A stretch of DNA of 64,000 nucleotides from Lasiosphaeris hirsuta (lineage: Eukaryota > Ascomycota > Sordariomycetes > Sordariales > Lasiosphaeriaceae), in NCBI GenBank assembly GCA_030549175.1, contig JAUKUA010000001.1, positions 124,001-188,000 on the forward strand. Reading direction: 5' to 3'. The notes under the pieces were generated by a model that was not told the DNA's origin, did not search any database, and saw nothing but the letters and a program-made list of their open reading frames with translations. The position numbers and the translations under genes are program-made. Position 1 is the first letter of the stretch. Each line of letters opens with the position of its first letter. Positions 13,027 through 22,573 of this stretch are shown here, piece by piece.

Positions 13027-13728
13027 TTGTCGATGCCCTCTCTTACCTGGCGGCGGGCCAAATTCTGGCCAGGTTGTGACGGCCACGAGTTAGAGAAGTT
13101 AAGTTTCGACGAAAGCCTGACCCGTCCCTCCCGTAAACCTTGGCAAAGTATTCACCAGCTTTCTCCGATTCCTCCTTTAATCTCATCAATATGAACGCAG
13201 GACAGCGTACTCTCCCTTTTCGTCCACTCTCCCCTCCCACCAACATCAAGACCCATCAAGCCTTTGCCCTTGACGCGTCCCCGTCGCGCATCCTAACCAA
13301 ACACCCAAACAAACCTTTCCCCAGTCCCGAGTCTCAACAACCCAAAAACAACACAGCACCTCCTGCACAAGTCCAAGGAACTGGGAGCAACACCTCACCA
13401 CCATCTTCGAATTCAGATCGGGAGGTGGCTTTGCAGAGCACGGATAACGACAACGACATAACCCGCACACACTCGAGAGCGCCTCCTCGTCGCCGTACTC
13501 TTCGTCTTTGTGGCTGATCATTCCCTGGCTTTGGCTATCTCGTCCTACCCGACAACCCTAATACCGACAACGACAACGACAACGACAACGACACAAACAC
13601 ATACTCCAGACAACCCAGCCGTTATCTTCCCACACCCTTTCCCATCCGGCACATCAACCCTGCTTTCCTACCTGCCCACCTACCTCCCCCACCTATCTCT
13701 CCCCACCGGGGGAAAAAAAAATAAAAAA
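13027..13728. promoter_or_regulatory. Upstream region/leader of the 13729 gene
   Basis: About 700 bases without a supported gene. The 3' half is C- and CT-rich, with CCCACCTACCTCCCCCACC-type tracts and an ACGACA repeat around 13566-13590. This is typical of core promoters and leaders in filamentous fungi and sits directly before the ATG at 13729. A 125-codon open frame at 13140-13517 is Pro/Ser/Thr-rich and out of frame with the gene. It is more likely leader than protein. Confidence 0.45.
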
Positions 13729-15778
13729 ATGACAACCGCCCAAACCCCCTTCCCCTTCCGCGCCTGGACCACTCCAGGCGACACAGCCGGCACAGGCACC
13801 GACAAAACCACAGCCGACCTCTTCGAGACGCGGCCGCGCGAGGCGCCGGCGCGCGAGGCAGCCGGGCTGCACCGGCTACGGACACAGCACCCAGACACAG
13901 AACAACCCACCATCCTGTCCGGTTTCGACCACCAGCCAGCGCACATGCTAGAGGCGCCGCTGACCCGCGCTGCGGCACCCGAAAAACAGCAGCAACGGAT
14001 GGCGGCGGCGGCGGCGGCGTCGCGGCGGAACGCGCTCGAGTGCCCGCTGCTGGCGCTCCCGCTCGAGATCAGGGGCCGCATCTGGGCCTTGGTGGCGGCG
14101 GGCGGTTCGTGCCTGGAGCTGATGCGCGCGTGCCGCCAGACGTACTGCGAGGTTCTGGGCCACATCATCCCGTTCGGCTTGGCTGGGTTGAAGGCGCCTC
14201 TGAGCTCGCGGTGGACGCCCGGGTCGGCGATGTTCCATCAGCTTGAGGTGCTGACGATTCGTAGGTTAACAACCGAGTTCCCCCTTTGCGTCTGACCTAG
14301 AGAGATAGATTTTAGCTGACTATTGGGTAGATGTCGACCCAGCTTGCGACCCAGGCCTTTGCTGGCTGCGATTCGAGGCGAAGTGGTTGCGGAGCCACGA
14401 GGAGCGCGGCGGATTCTGGGCCAGCGACCGATTCTTCTACGCTGATCCCCTGGCCCCCTTGACCAAGTCTATGAGCCACGATGAGGAGCCTCACGACCAG
14501 CGAGATGAGGGCCGCAAGGTATGCTTCGACTCGACAGAGCTGCCCGAGGACGACAAGAAATTCCTGTGGCGGCCCGAATGGCAAAACATGTCCGATCTCG
14601 ACCCCTACTTTATCAAGACGTCGACCTGGGCCGTACCCGACATGGACTCGCCGCTGGCACTGCCCCTGTTGAGGCAATATCGCCCCAGCATCATCAACGT
14701 CGTCTTCTACGCGCCGCCGCGAAGCCGCGGTACCCACATCTTGGCGGCGTTCGTGACCCTGTGGACCAAGACATTCGACGTCGTGCGCCTTCTGTCGGAG
14801 CTCGCCACCCAAGGCAAAATGCCCGAGTGCGATTTCAAGGAACTTCTCGAGCTGGTGCAGGTCCGCCTCGAGGACACCACGTCAGTCCTCGATCCGCACA
14901 ATTACGCCCCCTTTTGGTTGCAAAAGCCGAATATCTTTCCTGTTCTGCCCGAGCTCGTCAAAACGTACAAGGTGAACCGGCGATACGGGGAGCGGCGCGA
15001 TTTCGACTGGGACGACCGGGACCAGTATGCTCACTTTTACGAGGTGATACTGGTACCCTTCCTCGAGCTGCACACCATCAGCCGGTGCGCAGTCTTCACC
15101 CTTGACTGGCCCGGTGCCGGGGCTTACCCCACTAGGCTGGCCAGCTCCGTCAACGGCTTGTTTTTGTTCGGCGACATGGCGTTTGACCATTTATTGCTCG
15201 GCCAAACCCCTGATTGGCTCAACCCGGGCTGGGAGCGTACAGAGGGGCAACTCGACGTACTCGGGACTTTGCTGTTTCTGCGGGTGCTAGGTGAAAACAT
15301 GACTGGCGGCAGCTCCCTCCGCTGGGGCCGCAACTTCCACCCGATACACACGCGCTCAACCGGCAGATTCAGAGAAGACCAACCAGTGGATGCATCTTAC
15401 CACTGGGTAGCAGAGCTGATAAAGCAGGTCGAGTTGCTGCACATTGGCGATGGGTTGAAGGGGCTGCTGAGGGCGCTACGGCTGAGTCCCGAGGCCCGGA
15501 GGTTGGCTGCGCACCACCGCCACGTGTTCAAGGGCAAGCCGGGCCGGAACGCGTTCAATTCTGATCTCGCCGGCGGTCATCTCGTATGGCAATCGGCAGA
15601 GTTGCGAAAGTGGGCGGAGGGAATCGAGGGGAGGTATTCGAGGAAGAGGTCTAATCGAGCGCATCGGAAGATTGTGGCACAGAGGAAGCCTCGCCACTTT
15701 CTTACCTACCTCGTTGCCCATCTGGAGGAAACGGGGACGCAGCCTCTGTCCCAAGAAAGCCGTGATCGCGGATGGTAA
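13729..15778 (+). CDS. 2EXR/F-box-like domain hypothetical protein, 659 aa
   Basis: Exons 13729-14260 and 14331-15778. The 70-nt intron has donor GTAGGT, a GCTGAC branch site and acceptor TAG, and the join leaves the frame open for 659 residues. The ATG at 13729 follows an A-rich leader (AAAAAAATG) and is the first in-frame ATG. Residues about 1-105 are Ala/Thr/Pro-rich and probably disordered. At about residues 105-150 the motif PLLALPLEIRGRIW followed by LMRACRQTYCEVLG matches the short alpha-helical 2EXR/F-box-like segment of many fungal hypothetical proteins. The rest is rich in Trp, Tyr and charged residues and probably globular, with no catalytic motif seen. Such proteins are common and often lineage-specific in Pezizomycotina, and their biochemical role is unknown. 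A link to ubiquitin ligases is only suggested by the F-box-like segment. It is convergent with the NmrA-like gene, with 199 bases between stops. Confidence 0.8.
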
Positions 15779-15861
15779 GAGGTGGGTTTTTAGCACAGGC
15801 ATACCATTTGGGGAATCAGACAGGAAGGAAACAAAACACACGACCACGTTGTTATGATATC

Positions 15862-15934
15862 TATGACATTAGATTTTGAGAAAGAGGTATCTTGCTTGTA
15901 TGACATTAGGTCGAGTAGAGGTATCTTGCTTTGC
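15862..15934. repeat. 37-bp tandem duplication between convergent genes
   Basis: Two adjacent copies (15862-15898 and 15899-15934) share TATGACATTAG near the start and GAGGTATCTTGCTT at the end, with small differences between. They lie in the 199-base gap between the convergent stops at 15778 and 15978, so both copies probably sit in 3' UTR of one or both genes. Confidence 0.75.
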
Positions 15935-15977
15935 TGGGGTTTCAGACATGGGAAATAAAAACACATGATCATGCCAT

Positions 15978-16889
15978 TCAAACTTTGAACTTGCTGCTTT
16001 CCTTGAGCCAAGTCTCAAAGTTCTGCGTGGGGATCTCCTTTCTCCTCGCAGCAATGTCGGCGCGGTAGCCATCCGACTCAAACCAGCTGAACATGGCGCC
16101 GACCTCCTTGACACCCCACATCAGAGCCCTGCCCAGGAAGTTGACAGTGTGCGGCAGGTCCTTGCCCGTCACATTCTTGAACTTCTCCTTGGCCTCGGCC
16201 AGGGTGAGCTCGTCGCCGGCGAGGCCGACGGCGCGGCCAGCCCACGTGGCAGGGTCGGTCAGAGCGACAGCCGCGAACTTGCCAATGTCGTGGACGCTCA
16301 CGAGCTGCACCTTGGTGGTGGGCTTGACAGCGCTGGCCCACATGGCGGTGAACATGGAGCCGAAGAAGGTCGGGCTCCAGTTGTCGAAGAAGGCGACGGG
16401 GCGCAGGATGGTCCAGGTGAACTTGCCGGGCTCCTTGGCGGCGAGGTCGCGGAGATAAATCTCAATGTTGTGCTTGGCGATGAAGTGCTCAATGGTGGTC
16501 GGGTTGGTCCACGACTTCTCATCGCCGCCGCGTTCGACAGACGAGAAGACGATGTGCTTGACGCCATGCTCGACAGCGGCGTCAATCAGGGGGATGGCCT
16601 GCTTCTCTTCAGAAATCTTGCCGGGGGTGGTGACGACGAAGCTGGCGTTGATGGAGCTCTTGGCATACGACTCGAAGATGGACTTGGGCTCGCTGGCATC
16701 GCCTTGCACCAGCTCAACGACGCCCTTGTTGGCCTCGGCGATGGCCTTCGCCCGGGGCGACTCGGCGTTGCGGGTGAGGGCGAGGATGTGCAGAGGGGGC
16801 TCAGTCCTGGGAAGCGCAAGAAGGGCCTTGAGCGTGGCGCCGCCTTGCTGGCCCGTGGCGCCTACGACGAGGATGGTGCGGGTAGCCAT
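15978..16889 (-). CDS. NmrA-like NAD(P)-binding Rossmann protein, 303 aa
   Basis: Single exon, ATG at 16889, stop at 15978-15980. The N-terminus MATRTILVVGATGQQGG has the GxxGxxG dinucleotide-binding loop right after the first beta strand, as in the NmrA/HSCARG branch of atypical short-chain dehydrogenases. Later motifs fit the family: GVVELVQGDASEPKSI (strand with acidic end), HGVKHIVFSSVERGG around residues 110-125, and a C-terminal substrate-side region with TWTILRPVAFFDNW. Family members either reduce small molecules or sense the NADP(H) state and bind other proteins, like NmrA, which restrains the GATA factor AreA/NIT2. Sequence alone does not separate enzyme from sensor. The usual catalytic YxxxK pair is not evident, which favours a sensor or isoflavone-reductase-like enzyme. 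Length is normal for the family. There is no pathway partner next door. Confidence 0.88.
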   Translation of the reverse strand: MATRTILVVGATGQQGGATLKALLALPRTEPPLHILALTRNAESPRAKAIAEANKGVVELVQGDASEPKSIFESYAKSSINASFVVTTPGKISEEKQAIPLIDAAVEHGVKHIVFSSVERGGDEKSWTNPTTIEHFIAKHNIEIYLRDLAAKEPGKFTWTILRPVAFFDNWSPTFFGSMFTAMWASAVKPTTKVQLVSVHDIGKFAAVALTDPATWAGRAVGLAGDELTLAEAKEKFKNVTGKDLPHTVNFLGRALMWGVKEVGAMFSWFESDGYRADIAARRKEIPTQNFETWLKESSKFKV

Positions 16890-18247
16890 TGTCTGAGTCT
16901 TGTGATGCTGTAATATTGTGCTGTTGCGCTGTTGTGTTGTGAGGGCGCGCGGCGGGGCAGAGGGGAGGATGACTGCAGGAGGACGGATGCACGAGATGGA
17001 TGCAAGACGGTTGGGTCCGATATGGCAAAACACGAAGGGGGACGATGGTAGCAATTTAATAGTCAATTGGATTGAACAAAGCAAGAAAAAGAAAGTGCAG
17101 TATTCGATTGACCACTCTACTACCGATACCTGCCGAGCAATCAACAAGTGTAGCGACGAGGCCAGCAGAGATGCAATGGAGACTTTGGGAGCTACTAGAC
17201 AAGGTCAGGCAATGGTGAGATGATGTAAACTTCGGTCTTCGGCCATTTCCAAGGCCGCCCCTGCACTTTTACATCCAGCCCTGGTTTGTTTGTTTGTTAG
17301 CGCGGGACTTCAAAGCTCGCTGTGGACATGAGGAAAGGCGTTTTTCAAATCACCAACTATATCTTTTGAGGTGCTAGGAAGGCCTTGCTAAAAACCATAT
17401 ATGCTTTTTCAATGCCGGGAAGGCCTAGTTAACCCCCAAATATGCTTTTCCAAATGCTATAATGCCTAGTCGAGTCTTCAATATCCCTCTTGGTTGGAGT
17501 GTCCCGCGCTAACAACAAACCAGGGCTGGATTGTAAGCATCCATGGCGCGCCAACCCGGCTCTGCTTGGGCATGGGCCGCTGATAAGACGGGACTCCCCC
17601 ACCATTCAGCCGGCACTTGCCCGCGCTGGGGCTCGGATCGGACCCACTTGGAGCTCGATATACCAGTACCACTGAGCAATGACAAACCTGCTTCGTCGTG
17701 CCTTCTGCGTCTGATCAACGCTGCGATTTACCATCAATCATCTGACGAATGTGCGGTTACACAAGGTGACAGGGCCTCCTGTTTCCATCAATAGGCATTC
17801 GGGGGTATTGTCGAAGCGACAAGCCAGTGACAGTGTGGCTTTGAGAAGGCAACGGGATTGGGTCATGAAACCGTTGCAACTTGCGCCAGCGTGATACGAC
17901 AAGGCGTCATGCGCGTACGGATATCGGGTATTATTATATATTCACTGCCTGGGTATTCGGTATGCGGCATAACGAGGCTCTAACATGGGAATTCGGATGG
18001 ATCCTCGCGCATCCGGTCTGATTGGCCAAGCCCCTCCCACATGTCCAGCCTTGCTGCCCCTCACCCAGCCTTATCGACCGCACATGGGCAGCTGCGACTC
18101 TGGGGCGCTTCGTCACCACCGTCAGGCGCCTGCATTCGGCCGCATCGCCAACACGCAACATCACCGGCCAAGAAACCTCCCGACCAAGACCCCTCGTGCC
18201 TCACAAAAATTACAGATCACGCTCCCTAAACACCGAAATCTCCCAAA
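16890..18247. other. Intergenic region between divergent NmrA-like gene and vps60
   Basis: The 1.36 kb between the divergent starts at 16889 and 18248 holds both promoters. Apart from the MITE at 17272-17533 I see no gene. An AT-rich TATTATTATATATTC stretch near 17930-17943 is about 300 bases before the vps60 ATG and could act as a TATA-type element. Short C-rich segments follow. Confidence 0.45.
17272..17533. mobile_element. Tc1/mariner-type MITE, 262 bp, TIR and TA flanks
   Basis: The ends are near-perfect inverted repeats of about 36 bases. The left starts CATCCAGCCCTGGTTTG and runs to GTTAGCGCGGGAC. The right, read on the minus strand, starts CAATCCAGCCCTGGTTTG and runs to the same GTTAGCGCGGGAC. 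Both sides are flanked by TA (17270-17271 and 17534-17535), the target duplication made by Tc1/mariner/Fot1-type transposases. There is no ORF inside, so the element is non-autonomous. The interior contains two roughly 38-base direct repeats, each with an AGGCCT palindrome and ending ATATGCTTTT(T)C. It sits about 700 bases upstream of vps60. A diverged copy lies at 50977-51277 and a right end at the window's edge. Confidence 0.8.
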
Positions 18248-18892
18248 ATGAATCGCCTCTTTGGCTCCTCAGGCGCCAAGGCGCCCAAGCCGACGCTAAA
18301 CGGGGCCATCTCCAACATCGACACGCGTATCTCGTCCATCGACGTCAAGCTGGCGTCGCTCAACGCAGAGCTGACGGGGTACCAGACCAAGCTGGCCAAG
18401 ATGCGCGACGGGCCGGGCAAGACGGCGCTCAAGCAGAAGGCGCTCAAGGTGCTGCAGCGGCGCAAGCAGTACGAGGCGCAGCGCGACCAGCTGCAGTCGC
18501 AGGTCTGGAACATGGAGCAGGCCCAGACGATGCAGGACAACCTCAAGAACACCATGGTGACCATCGACGCGCTCAAGAGCACCAACAAGGCCTTGCGCAA
18601 GGAGTACGGCAAGGTTGACATCGACAAGATCGAGCGCCTACAGGACGAGATGGCCGACCTGCTCGACGTCGGTAACGAGATCCAGGAGAGCCTGGCGCGC
18701 AGCTACGACGTGCCCGAGGACGTCGACGAGGCCGAGCTCGACGCCGAGCTCGAGGCCCTCGGGCAGGAGGTCGAGTTCGAGCGCGAGATGGGCGGGTCCG
18801 AGGCCCTGCCTAGTTTCATGCAGGACGAGGTGCCCGATTTCATCGACGAGGCACCATCAACGGCTGGTAAGGTGAAGGAGGCTGCCGGATAG
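18248..18892 (+). CDS. vps60: ESCRT-III-associated protein Vps60 (CHMP5 family), 214 aa
   Basis: Single exon of 214 codons. The ATG (CCAAAATG) opens MNRLFGSSGAKAPKP, the start characteristic of Vps60/CHMP5. A Snf7-type helical core follows: basic alpha1/alpha2 hairpin at about residues 15-90 (e.g. KTALKQKALKVLQRRKQYE) and helices with NTMVTIDALKSTNKALRKEY at about 100-120. An acidic C-terminal half contains DEMADLLDVGNEIQESL and DVDEAELDAELEALGQEVE. The acidic tail carries the likely MIT-interacting (Vta1/Vps4-binding) helix. Vps60 polymerises on endosomal membranes and stimulates disassembly of ESCRT-III by Vps4 through Vta1 during multivesicular body sorting. Length matches the family. It is convergent with the F-box/WD40 gene, 400 bases between stops. 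Confidence 0.95.
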   Translation: MNRLFGSSGAKAPKPTLNGAISNIDTRISSIDVKLASLNAELTGYQTKLAKMRDGPGKTALKQKALKVLQRRKQYEAQRDQLQSQVWNMEQAQTMQDNLKNTMVTIDALKSTNKALRKEYGKVDIDKIERLQDEMADLLDVGNEIQESLARSYDVPEDVDEAELDAELEALGQEVEFEREMGGSEALPSFMQDEVPDFIDEAPSTAGKVKEAAG

Positions 18893-19292
18893 CCGCTTTC
18901 GCAGGCGATAGCAGGGTGTGCGGTTGGGTTGTGCGAGGCCATGCTGCGGGCACGTGGCATCAGCAAGGCCAAAATAGGGCAATGGCGTTGTGTTTGCGTT
19001 ATCTATCAAAGGAGTTCCATGCGGTGGTCTACATCTACAATTCCCAATTCGGGAATGCATTATACATGATCCAGCCTTCCATGCATCGTTCATCAGTCAT
19101 GAGATTTTGTGTGCGCCAGTTCTGTCTCAAACGCTCTCTGCTATTCGCCGAAACGCTTTCCAGTAATCCATAATGTCGCTATATACTCCAGCTCGGTTAA
19201 GTTGTGTTTCCAGGCCGTAAGCGGTTGTTTAGGTCGTCTTCATTTTGGGACAAGTAACCGAGCTCAGGGGTCATCACGTCGTGTACCTCCAT
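18893..19292. other. Convergent 3' intergenic region
   Basis: The 400 bases between the stops of vps60 (+) and the F-box/WD40 gene (-) probably hold both 3' UTRs. No gene or repeat was seen. Confidence 0.5.
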
Positions 19293-22200
19293 CTACTGTA
19301 CATGGCCAAAGAAGCGCGTCGCCTCTTCCAGCTCCGAGTCGCCATTGCAGAAATCCCAGCCGACAATGACACTGGTCTGGCTGCAGCAGATAATGCGGCG
19401 GGCGTCGTATTGTAGCTTAAACACGCGCGGGGAATTAGCGGCGTCGAGACCATCGGCCGGCGCATGCGCGAGGAGCGGACGGTGCTGAGCGGGGGCTTGG
19501 GCAGTTGGGAGAGGATGAGGAAGAGCGGGTACCTGATGCAAATGCACCCCGTGAGCTGGGGCGTGCGGTTGTGCGTGCGCCTGGTGCGCTGCCGCCGCCG
19601 CCGCCGCGGCTGCCATCTGCGCCGCTGACACGTTGGGGGTCGGCTGCGCTGCCGTCGCCATTCTGCTGCTGGTGCCTGTGGCCGGCGCTTGTACTTCTCC
19701 TTGGGCTTGAGGGGCAGTCGCCCTCGACCCGGACGCCATGCTCTCCTGGTTCCGCCGCTGCCTCGTCTGCTCGAACTGCGCCCTCATGAGTGCCGCTTGA
19801 ACCGTCTGTCGCAGTTGACCTCTAGCCACCGGACTTTGTTGGCTGTCAATCGCGGCATCTACATACGTGCGCAGCGCAAGGATTGGCGGGTGGGCAGTGA
19901 GCGCCCGGGCGAGAGTCTGCGGGCCGCCTAACACCGCGTGATCAATAATCTGGTGGTAATGTTGGATTGCCGTGGGAGTAAGAGGGGCGAATATCGGCGT
20001 GTCCCCATGCGTGATTTGCATCCCGAGGGCTGAGCTGAGCGGCGGCAGTGTTGGCCCGGTCCCGGCCCCGGCCACGGTTGTCGGGGGCGCGCTGAGAGTT
20101 CGGGGCGATGTGCTCGTTCTCGACATGCTTGCTAGTTGGCCAGCTCCTGGCGGAGCGCCTCCCACTTGGCTTCCGATGGGGGGCAGGACTCTCATGGACG
20201 GGTGCAGCGTAACGATGGGTGGCAGCTGCGCTCGCGCTTGGCGCATAGCAGCGGCAGCTGCCTCCTCCTGCTTTAGGTGGTGCTGATCTTTCCAGATGCC
20301 CTCCTTGTCTCTCCGCCAGATAATGATGCTAGTATCGTAGCTCCCGCTGACGATACGGCCGTATTTGCCTCCTCCGCCGCCAGGGGGCAGCTTGGCTCCG
20401 TATGCGCAAATATCCTGAGGCCTTTTTGATCCGGCATTACCTGGTCGACGGCCAATTCTTCCCCGAGACAGCTCGCTCTCATCCAACAGACCAGACTCGA
20501 GCGCCTTGAAATATTCAGCATCCACCTTTTTTGCCTCGGCTGCGTCGTCTTCGACACTGTATGGTAAATCACCGAAGCCTGCCTGCACCGTCCGGACAAG
20601 GGCAGAATGGGAGCGGAGACTGGCGACTTCGAGACCGGTTTGACGGTCAAAAACTTTTACTTCGTTGTCGCTACTCCCACTCACAATCCGCCGACCATCA
20701 TACTGCACGCAGGCGATTCCCTTGGTATGTCCTACGATTGTACGAGTGCAGGCCTGTGTTGGCCAATCCCATACCTTGATGTGCCGGTCGCCACTGGCCG
20801 AAACAACCTCCCGATCGTAGATCTGCACCGCATTGACGGCGGCACTGTGGCCCTCCAGGCACCCGATCATGGTCCACGCGGGCGTCTGCGGTAGGTCGTC
20901 CGGGCTGATGTTCAATGAGTACCCGTAGTTTTTCACGTTTCGCGGAACCGGATCCACCTCTTGGTAGCCTAGATCGCCAGAGCGGAGAGGCCGGCGGTTG
21001 AAGATCTTGATCGTCTTGTCCTTGGAGCACGTCACGAGGATGCGCTTGTCGAACTTGACATTGAGAACGGACTCGCGATGCGCGGTGCGCAGCACTTGGA
21101 TTTCTTTCCCAGTCGAGAAGCTCCAGATAATCACATCCGAATCCGAGCTGCCCGACACAATGATATCTTCCTCGGGGTCTGAGTCGAACTGTAGACAGAG
21201 AACCGAGCCGCGGTGCTTGGCCAGGGTCCGAACACACCTCCTCGTCTCCATATCCCACACTTTCAGTGTGCGGTCCCGGCTGCCGCTGACCAGGTACTGC
21301 GAGTTAAACTGGAGGCTGTAGATACACTCCCCGTGTCCCTCTTCCGGGTGGTCGGGATGTGGTAGTTGGAAGTTTGTAAACTTTCCGAGCTCCCAGTTCG
21401 ACTCGAGGCGGCGTCGCATTGTGTAAAGGTACCGCCAATTCAGCTTAAAGCGCCTGGCCGGCTCGTCCCACATCCACAATGTTGCTTGTGGCAAACCGGA
21501 CGAGGGTACCATCTTTTGCAGCAGCTCGTCCTTGACATATGGGGCTTCTGTCGGCTCGGGTGATGTGGCCCTCCCTTTCCCTTTGCCAACACTTCTCGTC
21601 TTGCTGGGGCCAAATAGAGACCCGGCGTTCTGCATCTCTAGCGAGCCCATCTTTTGCGAGATGCCTGTCTTTCCAAACGACGAAGTCGGGTCGCCAAAAA
21701 TGCTAGAGCCCGTCATTTCCGTATCGGTAGGTTCCTGTTTGGTCGAGGTTTCGGCATCCTCCATCACCATGTCCACGTCGCCGTCCATTGCCGAGGTCGT
21801 GGCGATGGCGCGCTTCTTATGCGCATGGCCATCTTCTTCCGACTGCAGCCGCTGGAGCCCGCCATGGGTGGGCATGTAATCTACGTTGATCTTCTGCTCC
21901 CATGCCTCAATCTCGTCCGTCTTGGATTTCCATCCCTCCATCTGATACAGTTGCTCCCATAGCTTCCAATCCAGGGCGAGGTCGTACCATGCTCGGCATG
22001 ATTTTGCAACATGGATAAGCGACACAGGATCGAGATAGCCTAGGATCTTGAGGCAGACTTCAGGCGGCAAGTAGCAGACGAAGTCGATATAGAGACGGGG
22101 GTTCAACTGCTGGACGATTTGGGAAATGACGCTCGTGGGGAGGTCGCTGAGCAGCGCCATGGCTAATTCTATACATTGGGTCAGGGTGGTCAGCATCCAT

Positions 22201-22573
22201 GCATGTGCAGTCCAGGAGGCGCGATGGGAGGTTGATGATAAGTTGAAGCCAGACAAGAGGCATAAACTGTTGGGACGGATGAAAAGAAAAAAAAAAGAAA
22301 AAAAAACGGGCCATGCATGGGATCGAAGCATGGGATCGCATATTGCAAAGCAACCCGGGGAAGGCAGAGAGTATTACCTGTTTTTCGGTTCAGGGGGAGG
22401 TTTGAAATATGTTGTGTCAACCACGGGGGAAACTCGTCGTTTGATCGTACCGACCTCAGCGCCGAGACAGCGTCGTCTCTGTGCTTTAGGGAGAAGGTGG
22501 TGGAGGTAGAGAGGGGATTCAAGGGATCTTCAGAGTAGCCCTCGTCGGGCTGGGCGGAGAAGCGAGCCATCAT
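19293..22573 (-). CDS. fwd-1: F-box/WD40 protein, FWD-1-like (SCF substrate receptor), 1023 aa
   Basis: Exons 22573-22378 and 22168-19293. The 209-nt intron has donor GTAATA, branch GCTGAC and acceptor TAG, and the join restores one frame of 1023 residues beginning MMARFSAQPDEGYSEDP. An F-box lies at about residues 95-140 (YLPPEVCLKILGYLDPVSL) and WD40 repeats begin near residue 340 (GSRDRTLKVWD, GSSDSDVIIW, CSKDKTIKIF, SGDRHIKVWD, GSSDNEVKVFD, GSYDTSIIIW). A Pro/Gln/Ala-rich insert of about 290 residues follows, and a last WD-like blade lies at the extreme C-terminus (about 980 onward). This layout matches Neurospora FWD-1, the beta-TrCP/Slimb-type receptor that recruits phosphorylated FREQUENCY to an SCF ubiquitin ligase for turnover. 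The region between F-box and propeller is Ser/Thr-rich. Assignment rests on domain order and motif recall. A different SCF F-box/WD40 paralogue cannot be excluded. Confidence 0.82.

Noticed and set aside
16149..16913. 254-codon plus-strand frame over the NmrA-like gene
   Set aside because: Gly/Asp/Leu-rich antisense shadow of a well-supported minus-strand gene.
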